Assembly (NCBI RefSeq): GCF_004683865.2
Contig: NZ_CP038439.1
Location: 603,501 to 667,500 of the forward strand
Direction of reading: 5' to 3'
Source of the DNA: Paracoccus liaowanqingii
GTDB taxonomy: Bacteria > Pseudomonadota > Alphaproteobacteria > Rhodobacterales > Rhodobacteraceae
DNA length: 64,000 nucleotides
The position numbers were made by a program, and so were the translations under genes. Shown here piece after piece: positions 45,201 through 53,594 of the stretch (positions are counted from its first letter, which is position 1; each line of letters opens with the position of its first letter). Below the pieces are notes generated by a model. The model had not been told where the DNA came from, did no database searches, and saw nothing but the letters and a program-made list of their open reading frames with translations.

Positions 45201-45762
45201 GCGCCGCAAGAAGGTCCAGACCCTGGCCGAGATCAGCCAGGACGCGCTGCAGGGCCCGCTGGTGGCCCAGATCGCCGGTACCGTGGCCGCGCGGATGGAA
45301 CGCAAGTCGGCCAAGGGCACGGCCTATGCCTTCGTCAGCCTGTCCGACCCGACCGGTCTCTACGAGGTCACGGTCTTCTCCGACCTGCTGACCGCGTCCC
45401 GCGACAAGCTGGAGCCGGGGCAGAACGTCGTGCTGCAGGTCAAGGTCGAACCCTCGGGCGACCAGATCAAGATGCTGGCCAATTCGGTCTCGGCGCTCGA
45501 GGATGCGGTGGCCGATGCCGGGGCAGGCTGTCTGGCCGTCGAGATGCAGGGTGCCGACACCATCCCCCGCCTGGTCGAGGTGCTGACCCGCATCCGCACC
45601 GACATCGTCGTGCCGCCCCGCTCGCGCGGCCCGATCCGCCTGCGCCTGCGCGAGGGCGACGACCTGATCGAGATCGAGGTCGCGGGTGACGCCCCCCTGA
45701 CCACCCCCGCCCGTCAGGCCCTGCGCGCCGTCCCGGGCGTCCTCGAGGTCCTCGAGGAATAA
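42277..45762 (+). CDS. dnaE: DNA polymerase III subunit alpha
   Basis: 1161 aa, full length. N-terminal PHP domain (HLRTHSEHSLLEGA, 9-22), polymerase core with the catalytic aspartates in MPDFDIDF (D396 and D398), GRGSGAGSLVAYAL, RPGPMENIPTY, GYSLGGADLLRRAMGKK and FNKSHAAAYA, then the helix-hairpin-helix and OB fold near 975-1050 (VAQIAGTVAARMERKSAKG). The replicative polymerase of the cell. Single gene; its stop is followed directly by repeat copy G in the reverse orientation. Confidence 0.97.
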   Translation: MAPKSPRFIHLRTHSEHSLLEGAIPVGKLPGLAADAGMPAVALTDSNNMFAALEFSVKARDKGIQPIVGCQVTLAAEATGPVVLLAQDRAGWLNLMALSSCLYLREGGALPHVTLDELCARSEGLICLTGGATGPLGQLVAQGQGPKAEALVDRLTAAFPTRLYVELQRHPGETGQLMAAEAASEAGLIALAYARDLPLVATNDVYFPKTTMYEAHDALICIAEKAYVDQSQPRRRLTPQHYFKSPEEMAVLFADLPEAIENTVEIARRCAFAVARHAPILPKFADDEVAELRRQAQAGLAERLKVIPHAVTPEDYAARLEFELGIIEQMGFPGYFLIVADFIRWAKDQGIPVGPGRGSGAGSLVAYALTITDLDPLRYSLLFERFLNPERVSMPDFDIDFCMDRREEVIRYVQGKYGADKVGQIITFGALLSKAAVRDVGRVLQLPFGQVDRLSKMIPLEGVKPVSIAKARADEPRLREAAREEVVARLLDYAEQLEGLYRNASTHAAGVVIGDRPLDQLVPLYRDPASDMPATQFNMKWVEQAGLVKFDFLGLKTLTVIQNAVDLINGAGRPLHVAADGRQLYDPTPGTENQINLIPLDDAPSYELFASARTVAVFQVESSGMMDALRRMKPTCIEDIVALVALYRPGPMENIPTYCEVKNGLRDLESIHPSIDHILAETQGIIVYQEQVMQIAQVMAGYSLGGADLLRRAMGKKIAAEMAKERPKFVKGAVAAGVPDKKAGEVFDLLEKFANYGFNKSHAAAYAVVSYQTAWLKANHPVEFMAAVMNCDIHLTDKLAIYKRECDRMGIEMVPPCVNRSAPGFTTGPGRIHYALGALKGVGLEAMRLIHDARRAGGEGDQPFRDIHDFARRVDMKRVGKRPLEMLARAGAFDILDDNRARVMKSLDALVAWSAAVQDQAASTQTSLFGGGEDLPPPRPALAGIWLPTEKLAEEHKAIGFYLSGHPLDDYLPALRRKKVQTLAEISQDALQGPLVAQIAGTVAARMERKSAKGTAYAFVSLSDPTGLYEVTVFSDLLTASRDKLEPGQNVVLQVKVEPSGDQIKMLANSVSALEDAVADAGAGCLAVEMQGADTIPRLVEVLTRIRTDIVVPPRSRGPIRLRLREGDDLIEIEVAGDAPLTTPARQALRAVPGVLEVLEE

Positions 45763-45766
45763 CCCT

Positions 45767-45817
45767 TTCATCTTGGCGCAAATATCCCACGGGGGTCCGG
45801 GGGTGTGAAACCCCCGG
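45767..45817 (-). repeat. Dispersed 3'-end element, copy G (reverse orientation, between dnaE and ruvC)
   Basis: On the minus strand: single hairpin CCGGGGG-tttcaca-CCCCCGG (45797-45817), ACCCCCGTGGGATATTT, GCG, CCAAGATGAA (45767-45796). It sits 5 nt after the dnaE stop but is oriented against dnaE; there is no minus-strand gene behind it. The symmetric hairpin could still end dnaE transcription. Confidence 0.82.
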
Positions 45818-45883
45818 TCGCGGCATCCCCCCTAGGCAGATGTTCGCCCTTCGTGCTAACCCTTGGAAAAACATGAGGGCAGC

Positions 45884-46393
45884 ATGAAGGTCTTGGGCAT
45901 CGATCCCGGTTTGCGGAACATGGGCTGGGGGGTGATCGAGGTCGATGGTCCCCGCATCCGCCACGTGGCCAACGGTACCATCCATTCGGACGGCGCGCAG
46001 GATCTGGGCGCCCGGCTGTCGGTGCTGTTCCGCGGCCTCTGCGCGGTCATCGCCACCCATGCCCCCGACGAGGCGGCGGTCGAGCAGACCTTCGTGAACA
46101 AGGACGCCACCGGCACGCTGAAGCTGGGCCAGGCGCGCGGCGTGGCCCTGCTGGCCCCGGCCGAGGCCGGGATCTCGGTCGGCGAATACGCCCCGAACGC
46201 GGTCAAGAAGACCGTGGTGGGCGTGGGCCATGCCGCCAAGGAACAGGTGCAGCACATGGTCCGCATCCAGCTGCCGGGCGTGATCTTCGACAGCCCGGAC
46301 GCCGCGGACGCGCTGGCCATCGCCATCTGCCATTCGCGCCACCTGCAGGGCCGGACGCTGCGCGTCGCCACCCCCAAGCGGGGCGCGGCATGA
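45884..46393 (+). CDS. ruvC: Crossover junction endodeoxyribonuclease RuvC
   Basis: 169 aa. Resolves Holliday junctions. Catalytic acidic residues lie in [14 protein letters not shown] (Asp7), [10 protein letters not shown] (Glu) and [14 protein letters not shown] (two Asp). The start MKVLGIDPG was chosen over one 7 codons upstream because RuvC begins directly with its first strand. First gene of a long collinear cluster; its stop overlaps ruvA (ATGA). Confidence 0.96.
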   Translation: MKVLGIDPGLRNMGWGVIEVDGPRIRHVANGTIHSDGAQDLGARLSVLFRGLCAVIATHAPDEAAVEQTFVNKDATGTLKLGQARGVALLAPAEAGISVGEYAPNAVKKTVVGVGHAAKEQVQHMVRIQLPGVIFDSPDAADALAIAICHSRHLQGRTLRVATPKRGAA

Positions 46394-47094
46394 TCGGGCG
46401 CATCGCGGGCGTCATCCTGCACCGGGCGCGCGATCAGGTGCTGATCGACGTGCGGGGCGTGGGCTACATCATCCATGTCAGCGAGCGCACGGCGGCGGGC
46501 CTGCCTCCGGTGGGGCAGGGGGCGGCGCTCTATACCGAGCTGCTGGTGCGCGAGGACCTGCTGCAGCTGTTCGGCTTTCCGACCATGCTGGAGAAGGAAT
46601 GGCACCGGCTGCTGACCTCGGTGCAGGGGGTGGGGGCCAAGGTGTCGCTGGCGATCCTCAGCACGCTCGGCCCCGAGGGGCTGGGCCGCGCGATCGCGCT
46701 CGGGGACTGGGCCTCGGTCCGCAAGGCCAACGGGGTGGGGCCGAAGCTGGCGCAGCGGATCGTGCTGGAACTCAAGGACAAGGCGCCCTCGGTCATGGCG
46801 CTCGGCGGCGCGCTGACCGTGGACGCGGGCGCGCTGGCGGGGCAGGGCGCCGACGAGCCCGGCACCGACCCCGGGCCCTCCGCGGCCCCGGTGCCGGGTG
46901 CCGGGGCCGCGCCGGCCTCCGCCGCCCCGCATCCTGGCCAGGCGATGGCAGACGCGCTGTCGGCGCTGACCAATCTGGGCTATGGTCCCTCCGAGGCGGC
47001 GACGGCAGTGGCCGAGGCGCAGGCGCGGGAACCGGCGGCGCCCATGCCCGCGTTGATCCGCGCGGCGCTGCGTCTTCTGGCGCCCAAGGACTGA
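46390..47094 (+). CDS. ruvA: Holliday junction branch migration protein RuvA
   Basis: 234 aa. OB fold (1-65, [20 protein letters not shown]), two HhH motifs ([35 protein letters not shown]) and the C-terminal UBA-like domain III from about 185 ([17 protein letters not shown]) that binds RuvB. The linker between domains II and III (about 140-185) is long and Ala/Pro/Gly-rich. Overlaps ruvC by 4 nt. Confidence 0.95.
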   Translation: MIGRIAGVILHRARDQVLIDVRGVGYIIHVSERTAAGLPPVGQGAALYTELLVREDLLQLFGFPTMLEKEWHRLLTSVQGVGAKVSLAILSTLGPEGLGRAIALGDWASVRKANGVGPKLAQRIVLELKDKAPSVMALGGALTVDAGALAGQGADEPGTDPGPSAAPVPGAGAAPASAAPHPGQAMADALSALTNLGYGPSEAATAVAEAQAREPAAPMPALIRAALRLLAPKD

Positions 47095-47109
47095 ATCGGA
47101 GGTCGGAAC

Positions 47110-48048
47110 ATGGCAGGAAACGTCAAGGTCTTCATGCTGATGGCGGCGCTGACGGCGCTGGTGATGGCACTGGGCTGGATGCTGGGTGGCGCGGGCGGCG
47201 CGATGATCGCGCTGGTGATCGCGGGCGGCATGAACTTCTTCAGCTACTGGAACAGCGACAAGATGGTCCTGCGCCAGCAGGGCGCGGTGGAACTGGCGCC
47301 GGGGCAGGCGGGCGAGCTGTACGAGATGACCGCCGAACTGGCCCGCCGCGCCGACCTGCCGATGCCCAGGCTGTACCTGCTGCCGACCGAGCAGCCCAAT
47401 GCCTTCGCCACCGGCCGCAATCCCGAAAACGCCGCCGTGGCGGTCACGCAGGGGCTGGTCGGCGCGCTGAGCCGGGACGAGATCGCGGGCGTGATCGCGC
47501 ATGAGCTGGCCCATATCAAGCATCGCGACACGCTGACCATGACCATCACCGCCACCATGGCGGGCGCCATCGCGATGATGGGCAACATGATGCTGTTCGC
47601 GGGGGGCCGCGACGGGCGGGGCGGCATGATCGGCAGCATCATCGCGATGATCGTGGCGCCGATGGCCGCGATGATGGTGCAGATGGCGATCTCGAGGGCC
47701 CGCGAATACGAGGCCGATGCGACCGGCGCCGCGATCTGCGGCCAGCCGCGCGCCTTGGCGCAGGCGCTGCAACGGATCGCCGCGGCGGCCGGGCGCACGG
47801 TCAACGTGCCCGCCGAGAAGAACCCGGCGGCGGCCTCGATGTTCATCATCAACCCGCTGCACGCGCTGCGCGCCGACAAGCTGTTCTCGACCCATCCCCC
47901 GACCGAGGAGCGGATCGCCCGCCTGATGGCGATGGAGGGGGGCGCGGGCCCGGCCCCCATGGCCGGCGCACCCGCCGCCAGCCGCATCCCCCGCAGCGGC
48001 GCCCGGGCCGCGGGGCGCGCCCCCCGGGCCCCCTGGGGCCGCGGATGA
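47110..48048 (+). CDS. htpX: Membrane zinc metalloprotease HtpX (M48B)
   Basis: 312 aa inner-membrane protease for quality control of membrane proteins. Two N-terminal helices ([20 protein letters not shown] and [18 protein letters not shown]), the HEXXH zinc motif in [11 protein letters not shown] near 138-148, a second pair of hydrophobic segments, and the third ligand region in [13 protein letters not shown]. Tail after residue 280 is Ala/Pro/Arg-rich. CGGAGG precedes the ATG. It is inserted between ruvA and ruvB and its stop overlaps ruvB by 4 nt; ftsH, another membrane protease, ends the same cluster. Confidence 0.94.
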   Translation: MAGNVKVFMLMAALTALVMALGWMLGGAGGAMIALVIAGGMNFFSYWNSDKMVLRQQGAVELAPGQAGELYEMTAELARRADLPMPRLYLLPTEQPNAFATGRNPENAAVAVTQGLVGALSRDEIAGVIAHELAHIKHRDTLTMTITATMAGAIAMMGNMMLFAGGRDGRGGMIGSIIAMIVAPMAAMMVQMAISRAREYEADATGAAICGQPRALAQALQRIAAAAGRTVNVPAEKNPAAASMFIINPLHALRADKLFSTHPPTEERIARLMAMEGGAGPAPMAGAPAASRIPRSGARAAGRAPRAPWGRG

Positions 48049-49076
48049 GCGCCTCGGACCCCGTCCTGCGTCCCGCGCCCTTGGAGGGCGACGCCGAGGA
48101 CCGGGCCCTGCGCCCGCAGAACCTGTCCGAATTCGTGGGCCAGGCCGAGGCGCGCGCCAACCTGAAGGTCTTCATAGAAAGCGCCAAGATGCGCGGCAAG
48201 GCGATGGACCACACGCTGTTCTTCGGGCCGCCCGGTCTGGGCAAGACCACGCTGGCGCAGATCATGGCGCGCGAGCTGGGGGTGAACTTCCGCATGACCT
48301 CGGGCCCGGTGATCGCGCGGGCGGGCGATCTGGCGGCGATCCTCACGAACCTCGAATCGCGCGATGTGCTGTTCATCGACGAGATCCACCGCATGAACCC
48401 GGCGGTCGAGGAGGTGCTGTACCCGGCGATGGAGGATTTCGAACTGGATCTGGTGATCGGCGACGGCCCCGCCGCCCGCACCGTGCGGATCGAGCTGCAG
48501 CCCTTCACCCTGGTCGGCGCCACCACGCGGCTTGGCCTGCTGACCACGCCGCTGCGCGACCGCTTCGGCATTCCCACGCGGCTGCAGTTCTACGAGATCC
48601 CCGAGCTGGACCTGATCGTGCAGCGCGGTGCCCGGCTGATGGGCATCAGCGCCGATCCCGAAGGCACGATGGAGATCGCCCGCCGCGCCCGGGGCACCCC
48701 CCGCATCGCGGGCCGCCTGCTGCGCCGGGTCATCGACTTTGCGCTGGTCGAGGGGAACGGGCGGCTGACCCGGGAGATCGCCGACATCGCGCTGAACCGG
48801 CTCGGTGTCGACGATCTGGGGCTGGACGGGGCCGACCGCCGCTATCTGACGCTGATGGCGCAGCATTACGCAGGCGGGCCGGTGGGGGTCGAGACGCTGT
48901 CCGCCGCCCTGTCCGAAAGCCGCGACGCGATCGAGGAGGTGATCGAGCCCTATCTGCTGCAGCAGGGCCTGATCGCGCGCACCCCGCGCGGGCGGCAGCT
49001 GGCCTCGCGTGCCTGGCGGCATCTGGGGCTGGACATGCCGGTGCCGCAGGGACAGGCCAGCCTGTTTGACGGCTGA
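48045..49076 (+). CDS. ruvB: Holliday junction DNA helicase RuvB
   Basis: 343 aa AAA+ motor. Walker [11 protein letters not shown] near 62-71, Walker [10 protein letters not shown] near 107-115, sensor [18 protein letters not shown] and the winged-helix tail ending [19 protein letters not shown]. Overlaps the htpX stop by 4 nt, so translation of ruvB depends on htpX rather than on ruvA as in other bacteria. Confidence 0.97.
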   Translation: MSASDPVLRPAPLEGDAEDRALRPQNLSEFVGQAEARANLKVFIESAKMRGKAMDHTLFFGPPGLGKTTLAQIMARELGVNFRMTSGPVIARAGDLAAILTNLESRDVLFIDEIHRMNPAVEEVLYPAMEDFELDLVIGDGPAARTVRIELQPFTLVGATTRLGLLTTPLRDRFGIPTRLQFYEIPELDLIVQRGARLMGISADPEGTMEIARRARGTPRIAGRLLRRVIDFALVEGNGRLTREIADIALNRLGVDDLGLDGADRRYLTLMAQHYAGGPVGVETLSAALSESRDAIEEVIEPYLLQQGLIARTPRGRQLASRAWRHLGLDMPVPQGQASLFDG

Positions 49077-49111
49077 TTGCACGTCGCGCAAAACCGCCCT
49101 AGCGTGCCACC

Positions 49112-49504
49112 ATGAGCCATGAACTGACCCTGCGCGTCTATTACGAAGACACCGATCTTGCCGGCATCGTCTATTATGCCAACTACCTGAAATTCATCGA
49201 GCGCGCGCGGTCGGAATGGGTGCGCGCGCTTGGCATCGACCAGCAGGCCATGCAGCGCGACAGCGGCCATGTCTTCGCCGTGCGCCGGGTCGAGGCCGAC
49301 TATCTGCGGCCCGCCCGCTTCGACGACGTCCTGCGGGTCGTCACCGATCTGGCGCAGGCCAGCCCGGCCCGGCTGATCGTCGATCAGCAGGTGCGGCGCG
49401 ACGACCAGCTGCTGTTCGCGGCGCGCGTCACCATCGCCTGCGTCGACCGGCAGGGGCGGCCCGTCCGGCTGCCCTCGATCCTGCGGACGGCGATCGATGG
49501 CTGA
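49112..49504 (+). CDS. ybgC: Tol-Pal system-associated acyl-CoA thioesterase
   Basis: 130 aa hot-dog fold. The signature YYEDTDLAGIVYYANYLKF at 10-28 carries the catalytic Asp; IERARSEWVRALGI follows. Hydrolyses acyl-CoA and works at the inner membrane with the phospholipid and Tol machinery. Normally adjacent to tolQ; here one gene intervenes. Confidence 0.93.
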   Translation: MSHELTLRVYYEDTDLAGIVYYANYLKFIERARSEWVRALGIDQQAMQRDSGHVFAVRRVEADYLRPARFDDVLRVVTDLAQASPARLIVDQQVRRDDQLLFAARVTIACVDRQGRPVRLPSILRTAIDG

Positions 49505-50225
49505 GCGGCGCATCGCCATGTGGTCGGGACCGCGCAACCTGTCCACCGCGATGATGCGCAGCTTTGCCGCCCGGGGCGACTGCGCCTGCGTGGACGAGCC
49601 CTTCTACGCCCATTACCTGCTGCGGACCGGGCTGCCCCATCCGATACGCGACGCGGTCATCGCCAGCCAGCCCGCCCGCTGGCAGGACGTGCTGCCCGCG
49701 CTGACCGTGACGCCGCCGGACCGGCCCATCCAGTACCAGAAGCACATGGTCCAGCACATGCTGCCCAGGATGGATCTGGGCTGGACGGCGGGGCTGACCA
49801 ACGTCTTCCTGATCCGCGATCCCGAACGGGTGGCGGCCTCGTTCTCGGCCAAGCGCGGCCTGCCCGATCCGGCGGAGCTGGGCTTCGACCGCCAGTGGCG
49901 GATGTGGCAGGAGATGGCGGCGCACGGCCCCGCGCCGGTGGTCATCGACAGCGCCGACATCCGCCGGGATCCGGCCCGTGCGCTACAGGCCCTGTGCGCG
50001 GCCATCGACATCCCCTGGACCCCCGCGATGCTGGCCTGGCCCGCCGGCGCGCAGGCCTGCGACGGGGTCTGGGGCGCGGTCTGGTACGATGCGGTCAACC
50101 GCTCGACCGGCTTCGCGGGCCCCGAGGGACCGCCCCCGTCGCTGGAGGGACCGCTGGCCGCGCTTGCGGCGCGGCTGCGTCCGTCCTACGAGGCGATTGC
50201 GTCCCACCGCCTGCGCATTGCGTAA
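49497..50225 (+). CDS. Sulfotransferase-like P-loop protein inside the Tol operon
   Basis: 242 aa. The N-terminal MWSGPRNLSTAMMRSFAARG (residues 8-27) resembles the PAPS-binding P loop of sulfotransferases, and FLIRDPERVAASFSAKRG near 103-120 matches the second, 3'-phosphate-binding motif (RDP...S). Overlaps the ybgC stop by 8 nt, so it is part of the operon. In related Rhodobacteraceae ybgC is usually followed directly by tolQ. The acceptor is unknown; a lipid or envelope carbohydrate would fit the neighbourhood but this is inference. Confidence 0.78.
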   Translation: MAERRIAMWSGPRNLSTAMMRSFAARGDCACVDEPFYAHYLLRTGLPHPIRDAVIASQPARWQDVLPALTVTPPDRPIQYQKHMVQHMLPRMDLGWTAGLTNVFLIRDPERVAASFSAKRGLPDPAELGFDRQWRMWQEMAAHGPAPVVIDSADIRRDPARALQALCAAIDIPWTPAMLAWPAGAQACDGVWGAVWYDAVNRSTGFAGPEGPPPSLEGPLAALAARLRPSYEAIASHRLRIA

Positions 50226-50247
50226 AAGTGACGCCATTGTGTTGCCT

Positions 50248-50278
50248 TAGGGGATGAAACCCCTATCGCGAACGCGAT
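50248..50278 (+). promoter_or_regulatory. Two adjacent hairpins upstream of tolQ
   Basis: TAGGGG-atgaaa-CCCCTA (50248-50265) followed at once by ATCGC-gaac-GCGAT (50265-50278) and AAAA, in the 115-nt gap between the sulfotransferase-like gene and tolQ. This is the largest gap within the ruvC-ftsH cluster, so it is the place to expect an internal promoter or a processing site. Confidence 0.4.
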
Positions 50279-50340
50279 AAAAGGCGGCAATGCCGGGCTG
50301 CGGGATCGCGGTCCCGGCCCCTGATGATGAGGCAGTGAAG

Positions 50341-51033
50341 ATGGAACCCATACAGGCCGCCGAGGCCATCGACTTTTCTGCCGTGGCGCTGTTCTGGCGC
50401 TCGTCGCTGACGGTGCAGGTGGTGATGGTCATGCTGATCGTCGCCTCGTTCTGGTCCTGGGCGATCATCGTGCAGAAGTTCCTGACCTTCGCGCAGGCCC
50501 GCCAGGAGGCGTCCAAGTTCGACCGCGCCTTCTGGTCCGGAGAGCCGCTGGACGATCTGTACGACCGCCTGGGGGACCGGCCCAAAGGCGCTTCGGAACG
50601 GATCTTCGGCGCCGGGATGACCGAATGGCGCCGCAGCCACCGCGATGACGGGCGGCTGATCCCCGGCGGCATCAGCCGCATCGACCGCGCCATGAACGTG
50701 GCGATCCAGCGCGAGGAGCAGCGCCTGTTCCGGGGCCTGTCCTTCCTGGCGACCGTGGGGTCCACCGCGCCGTTCATCGGCCTCTTCGGCACGGTCTGGG
50801 GGATCAAGACCGCCTTCGAGGGGATCGCGCTCACCCAGGACACCAGCCTGGCCGTCGTGGCGCCGGGCATCGCCGAGGCGCTGCTGGCGACCGCCTTGGG
50901 CCTGGTCGCGGCCATCCCGGCGGTCGTCTTCTACAACAAGCTCTCGGGCGACGCCGAGCGCATCACCGGCGGGTGGGAGGCGTTCTCGGACGAATTCTCG
51001 ACGCTTCTGTCGCGCCAGATGGACGAGGGCTGA
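50341..51033 (+). CDS. tolQ: Tol-Pal system proton channel subunit TolQ
   Basis: 230 aa, three membrane helices: LTVQVVMVMLIVASFWSWAI near 23-42, SFLATVGSTAPFIGLFGTVWG near 138-158 and VAPGIAEALLATALGLVAAIP near 176-196. MotA/TolQ/ExbB family; forms the proton-driven motor with TolR that pulls TolA. Start at 50341 has a weak GTGAAG site; no better in-frame start is present. Confidence 0.95.
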   Translation: MEPIQAAEAIDFSAVALFWRSSLTVQVVMVMLIVASFWSWAIIVQKFLTFAQARQEASKFDRAFWSGEPLDDLYDRLGDRPKGASERIFGAGMTEWRRSHRDDGRLIPGGISRIDRAMNVAIQREEQRLFRGLSFLATVGSTAPFIGLFGTVWGIKTAFEGIALTQDTSLAVVAPGIAEALLATALGLVAAIPAVVFYNKLSGDAERITGGWEAFSDEFSTLLSRQMDEG

Positions 51034-51036
51034 GCC

Positions 51037-51501
51037 ATGGCATCCTCGGTCGTCAAGCGGACCAGCCGCAAGGGACGCCGGCGCAACATGCCGATGTCTG
51101 AGATCAACGTCACGCCCTTCGTGGACGTGATGCTGGTCCTGCTGATCATCTTCATGGTCGCGGCGCCGCTGATGACGGCGGGCGTGCCGCTGAACCTGCC
51201 CGAGACCGCCGCCAGCGCCGTGCCCACCGAACAGGAGGAACCGCTGGTCATCGCGGTGCCCGCCGAGGGGGCGATGCAGGTCATGGACCAGCCCGTGGCC
51301 GACGACCAGATGGTCACCGCCCTGCGCGCCGCCCTGGCCGACCGCAGCACCTCCCGCGTGTTCCTGCGCGCCGACGGCACCATCCCCTATGCCCGCGTGG
51401 TCCAGATCATGGGCGCGCTGAACGCGGCGGGCATCACCGACATCGTGCTGGTCACCGAGACCGGCGGACCGCGCATGGACGCGGCCGGGACGGGCAACTA
51501 G
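51037..51501 (+). CDS. tolR: Tol-Pal system protein TolR
   Basis: 154 aa ExbD/TolR family. Single N-terminal helix INVTPFVDVMLVLLIIFMVA (24-43) with the conserved functional Asp in FVDVML; periplasmic domain with FLRADGTIPYARVVQIM near 108-124. Starts 4 nt after the tolQ stop. Confidence 0.95.
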   Translation: MASSVVKRTSRKGRRRNMPMSEINVTPFVDVMLVLLIIFMVAAPLMTAGVPLNLPETAASAVPTEQEEPLVIAVPAEGAMQVMDQPVADDQMVTALRAALADRSTSRVFLRADGTIPYARVVQIMGALNAAGITDIVLVTETGGPRMDAAGTGN

Positions 51502-51504
51502 GCC

Positions 51505-53541
51505 ATGGAGGACCGGGAAGGGCGCATCGGCTACTGGGTCTCGGGGGTGGCGCACGGGTCGCTGATCCTGTGGGCGATCCTGGGCGGGGCGCTGTTCCGG
51601 CCGCAGCCCGACCATCCGGTGCGCACGACCCAGGTCTCGACCGTGACCGGCGCCGAGTTCGAGGCGCTGGCCGCCGCCGCGCGCGGGGCAGGGCCGGTCG
51701 GCGCCGAGGCGACGGCGGTGGCCAGCCTGGCGGGTCCGGTGGACCCCGACGAGGACGGCACGGCCCGTCCCGTCGACGCGGCCCCCCCGCAGATCGGCCA
51801 GCTGGACGCCTTGCAGGCCCCCGACGCCGCCGAGGCGCAGCCCGATCTTGGCGACTTCGCGCCCGCGACGCCCGTCGACGTGGCGACCGACCTGCCCGCG
51901 CCAAGCGCCAACCAGACCGCCGGGGCCGAGGCGCCGCCCGCGATGCCCGACAGCCCGGCCGCGCCCCTGGCCGAGGCGCCGCCCGCCCAGCCCTCGGCGC
52001 CCACGCTCGACGCTCCGGCGGTGCCGGTGGCGCCGCGTTCCGTCCTGGCGCTGGACGCCTCGCCCCGCCCGCAGGACCGCCCCGCCGGTCTGGTCGAGGC
52101 CTTCAACCGCCGCGTGGCCCAGGCCGAGGCCGCGCGGCAGCAGGCCGCCAATGCCGCCGCCGAGGCCGAACGTCAGGCCGCTGCCGACGCCGCCGAAGCC
52201 GCCGCGGCAGAGCAGGAACTGGCTGCCGAACGTCAGGCAGTGGCCGAAGCCGAGCGCCAGGCCGCCGCAGACGCCGCCGCTGAGGCAGAGGCCGACGCGG
52301 CCCGCCAGGCGGCAGCGGACGCTGCGGCCGAAGCCGAGCGCCAGTCCGCAGCGGCTGCCGCAGCCGCAGCGGCTGCCGAGGCCGAACAGCAGGCTGCCGC
52401 CGAGGCGGAAGCCCAGGCAGCCGCGGACGTAGCGCGCCAGGCGGCAGCGGAGGCTGCGGCCGAGGAGGAACGTCAGGCGGCGGCAGAGGCAGAGCGCCAG
52501 GCAGCAGCCGAGGCAGAGCGCCAGGCAGCGGCTGAGGCTGCCGAAGCCGAGGCTGCGCGTCAGGCTGCGGCTGTCGCCGAAGCGGAGGCCGAACGTCAGG
52601 CGGCAGCCGAGGCCGCCGCCGAAGCCGAACGCCAGGCTGCCGCGGAAGCCGAGGCTGAAGCCGAGCGGCAAGCGGCAGCCGCCGAAGCGGAGCGTCAGGC
52701 AGAGGCCGAGCGGCAAGCGGCAGCCGCCGAAGCGGAGCGTCAGGCAGAGGCCGAACGCCAAGCTGCGGCTGCCGAGGCAGAGCGTCAGGCTGAAGCAGAG
52801 CGTCAAGCCGCCGGGGCCGCCGAAGCCGCGCGTCAGGCAGAGGCAGACCGCCAGGCCGCCGCCGATGCCGAACGCCAGGCTGCCGCCGAGGCGGCCGCGC
52901 GGGCCGAGGCCGACCGGCAGGCGCTGGAGGATGCGCTGCGCGAGGCGCAGTCGGGCGGCGGGCAGGACACGGCCGCGACCGGCCAGACACCGGGCGGCGA
53001 GACGCAGATGATCGAGGGGGGCAGCGGCGCCTCGGCGGGGCTGGACCCGCTGGCGGCCGCGATGGCGGCGGCGATGGCGGGAACGGGCGCTCCGGCCGAT
53101 CCGGCCAATGACCCCTCGGGCCCGCCCGCCGACATGATGCGCCTGGCCCCGGGTCCGATCGACGCGATCGAGGCCACGCCGCTGTCCGATCCGGCGGCGG
53201 GGCTGCCGATGGGCGATCCGCTGACCCTGTCGGAACGCGACGGGCTGCGCTTTGCCATCCAGAACTGCTGGAACATGGGCGCGCTGTCGGTCGAGGCCTC
53301 GCAGATGAGCGTCTCGGTCGGCTTCACCCTGTCGCCCGCCGGGATCCCCGACCCGGGCAGCCTGCGCATCGCCGGATACCGGGGCGGCAGCGAGGCCGCC
53401 GCGCAGCAGGCCTTCGACGTCGCCCGCCGCGCCATCCTGATCTGCGGGCAGACGGGCTTCGATCTGCCCGCATCCAAATACGGGCGCTGGCGCGATGTCG
53501 TGGTCGATTTCCGGCCCGGCGGCATCGAGTTCCCCCAATAA
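51505..53541 (+). CDS. tolA: Cell envelope integrity protein TolA
   Basis: 678 aa, longer than E. coli TolA (421). N-terminal membrane anchor (GYWVSGVAHGSLILWAILGG, 9-28), a Pro/Ala-rich acidic stretch (60-185), a long alanine/glutamate/arginine helix built of AERQAA-type units (about 200-480) that spans the periplasm, and a C-terminal globular TolA domain (about 565-678, LRFAIQNCWNMG and VVVDFRPGGIEFP; disulfide-capable cysteines in NCWN and LICGQ). Links TolQR to Pal/TolB. A perfect 45-bp tandem repeat lies inside the helix region. Confidence 0.9.
   Translation: MEDREGRIGYWVSGVAHGSLILWAILGGALFRPQPDHPVRTTQVSTVTGAEFEALAAAARGAGPVGAEATAVASLAGPVDPDEDGTARPVDAAPPQIGQLDALQAPDAAEAQPDLGDFAPATPVDVATDLPAPSANQTAGAEAPPAMPDSPAAPLAEAPPAQPSAPTLDAPAVPVAPRSVLALDASPRPQDRPAGLVEAFNRRVAQAEAARQQAANAAAEAERQAAADAAEAAAAEQELAAERQAVAEAERQAAADAAAEAEADAARQAAADAAAEAERQSAAAAAAAAAAEAEQQAAAEAEAQAAADVARQAAAEAAAEEERQAAAEAERQAAAEAERQAAAEAAEAEAARQAAAVAEAEAERQAAAEAAAEAERQAAAEAEAEAERQAAAAEAERQAEAERQAAAAEAERQAEAERQAAAAEAERQAEAERQAAGAAEAARQAEADRQAAADAERQAAAEAAARAEADRQALEDALREAQSGGGQDTAATGQTPGGETQMIEGGSGASAGLDPLAAAMAAAMAGTGAPADPANDPSGPPADMMRLAPGPIDAIEATPLSDPAAGLPMGDPLTLSERDGLRFAIQNCWNMGALSVEASQMSVSVGFTLSPAGIPDPGSLRIAGYRGGSEAAAQQAFDVARRAILICGQTGFDLPASKYGRWRDVVVDFRPGGIEFPQ
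52660..52794 (+). repeat. 45-bp tandem repeat within tolA
   Basis: Two perfect 45-bp copies (52660-52704 and 52705-52749) and a third, diverged one (52750-52794). Each encodes 15 residues of the periplasmic helix (AERQAAAAEAERQAE). The unit is a multiple of three, so slippage changes helix length without loss of frame. Confidence 0.9.
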
Positions 53542-53594
53542 GCCCGCGGCGGGCGGCCTTTCGCCCGACGCCGATAGAAGGTAATGACCCCGCC

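Noticed and set aside
42253..45771. 1172-codon minus-strand frame opposite dnaE
   Set aside because: Mirror frame of a high-GC gene; the plus strand encodes a full-length DnaE with catalytic motifs.
51531..53538. Long minus-strand and alternative-frame ORFs across tolA
   Set aside because: Shadows created by the repetitive Ala/Glu/Arg codons of tolA; they contain only Gly/Leu/Arg or Arg/Pro low-complexity sequence.
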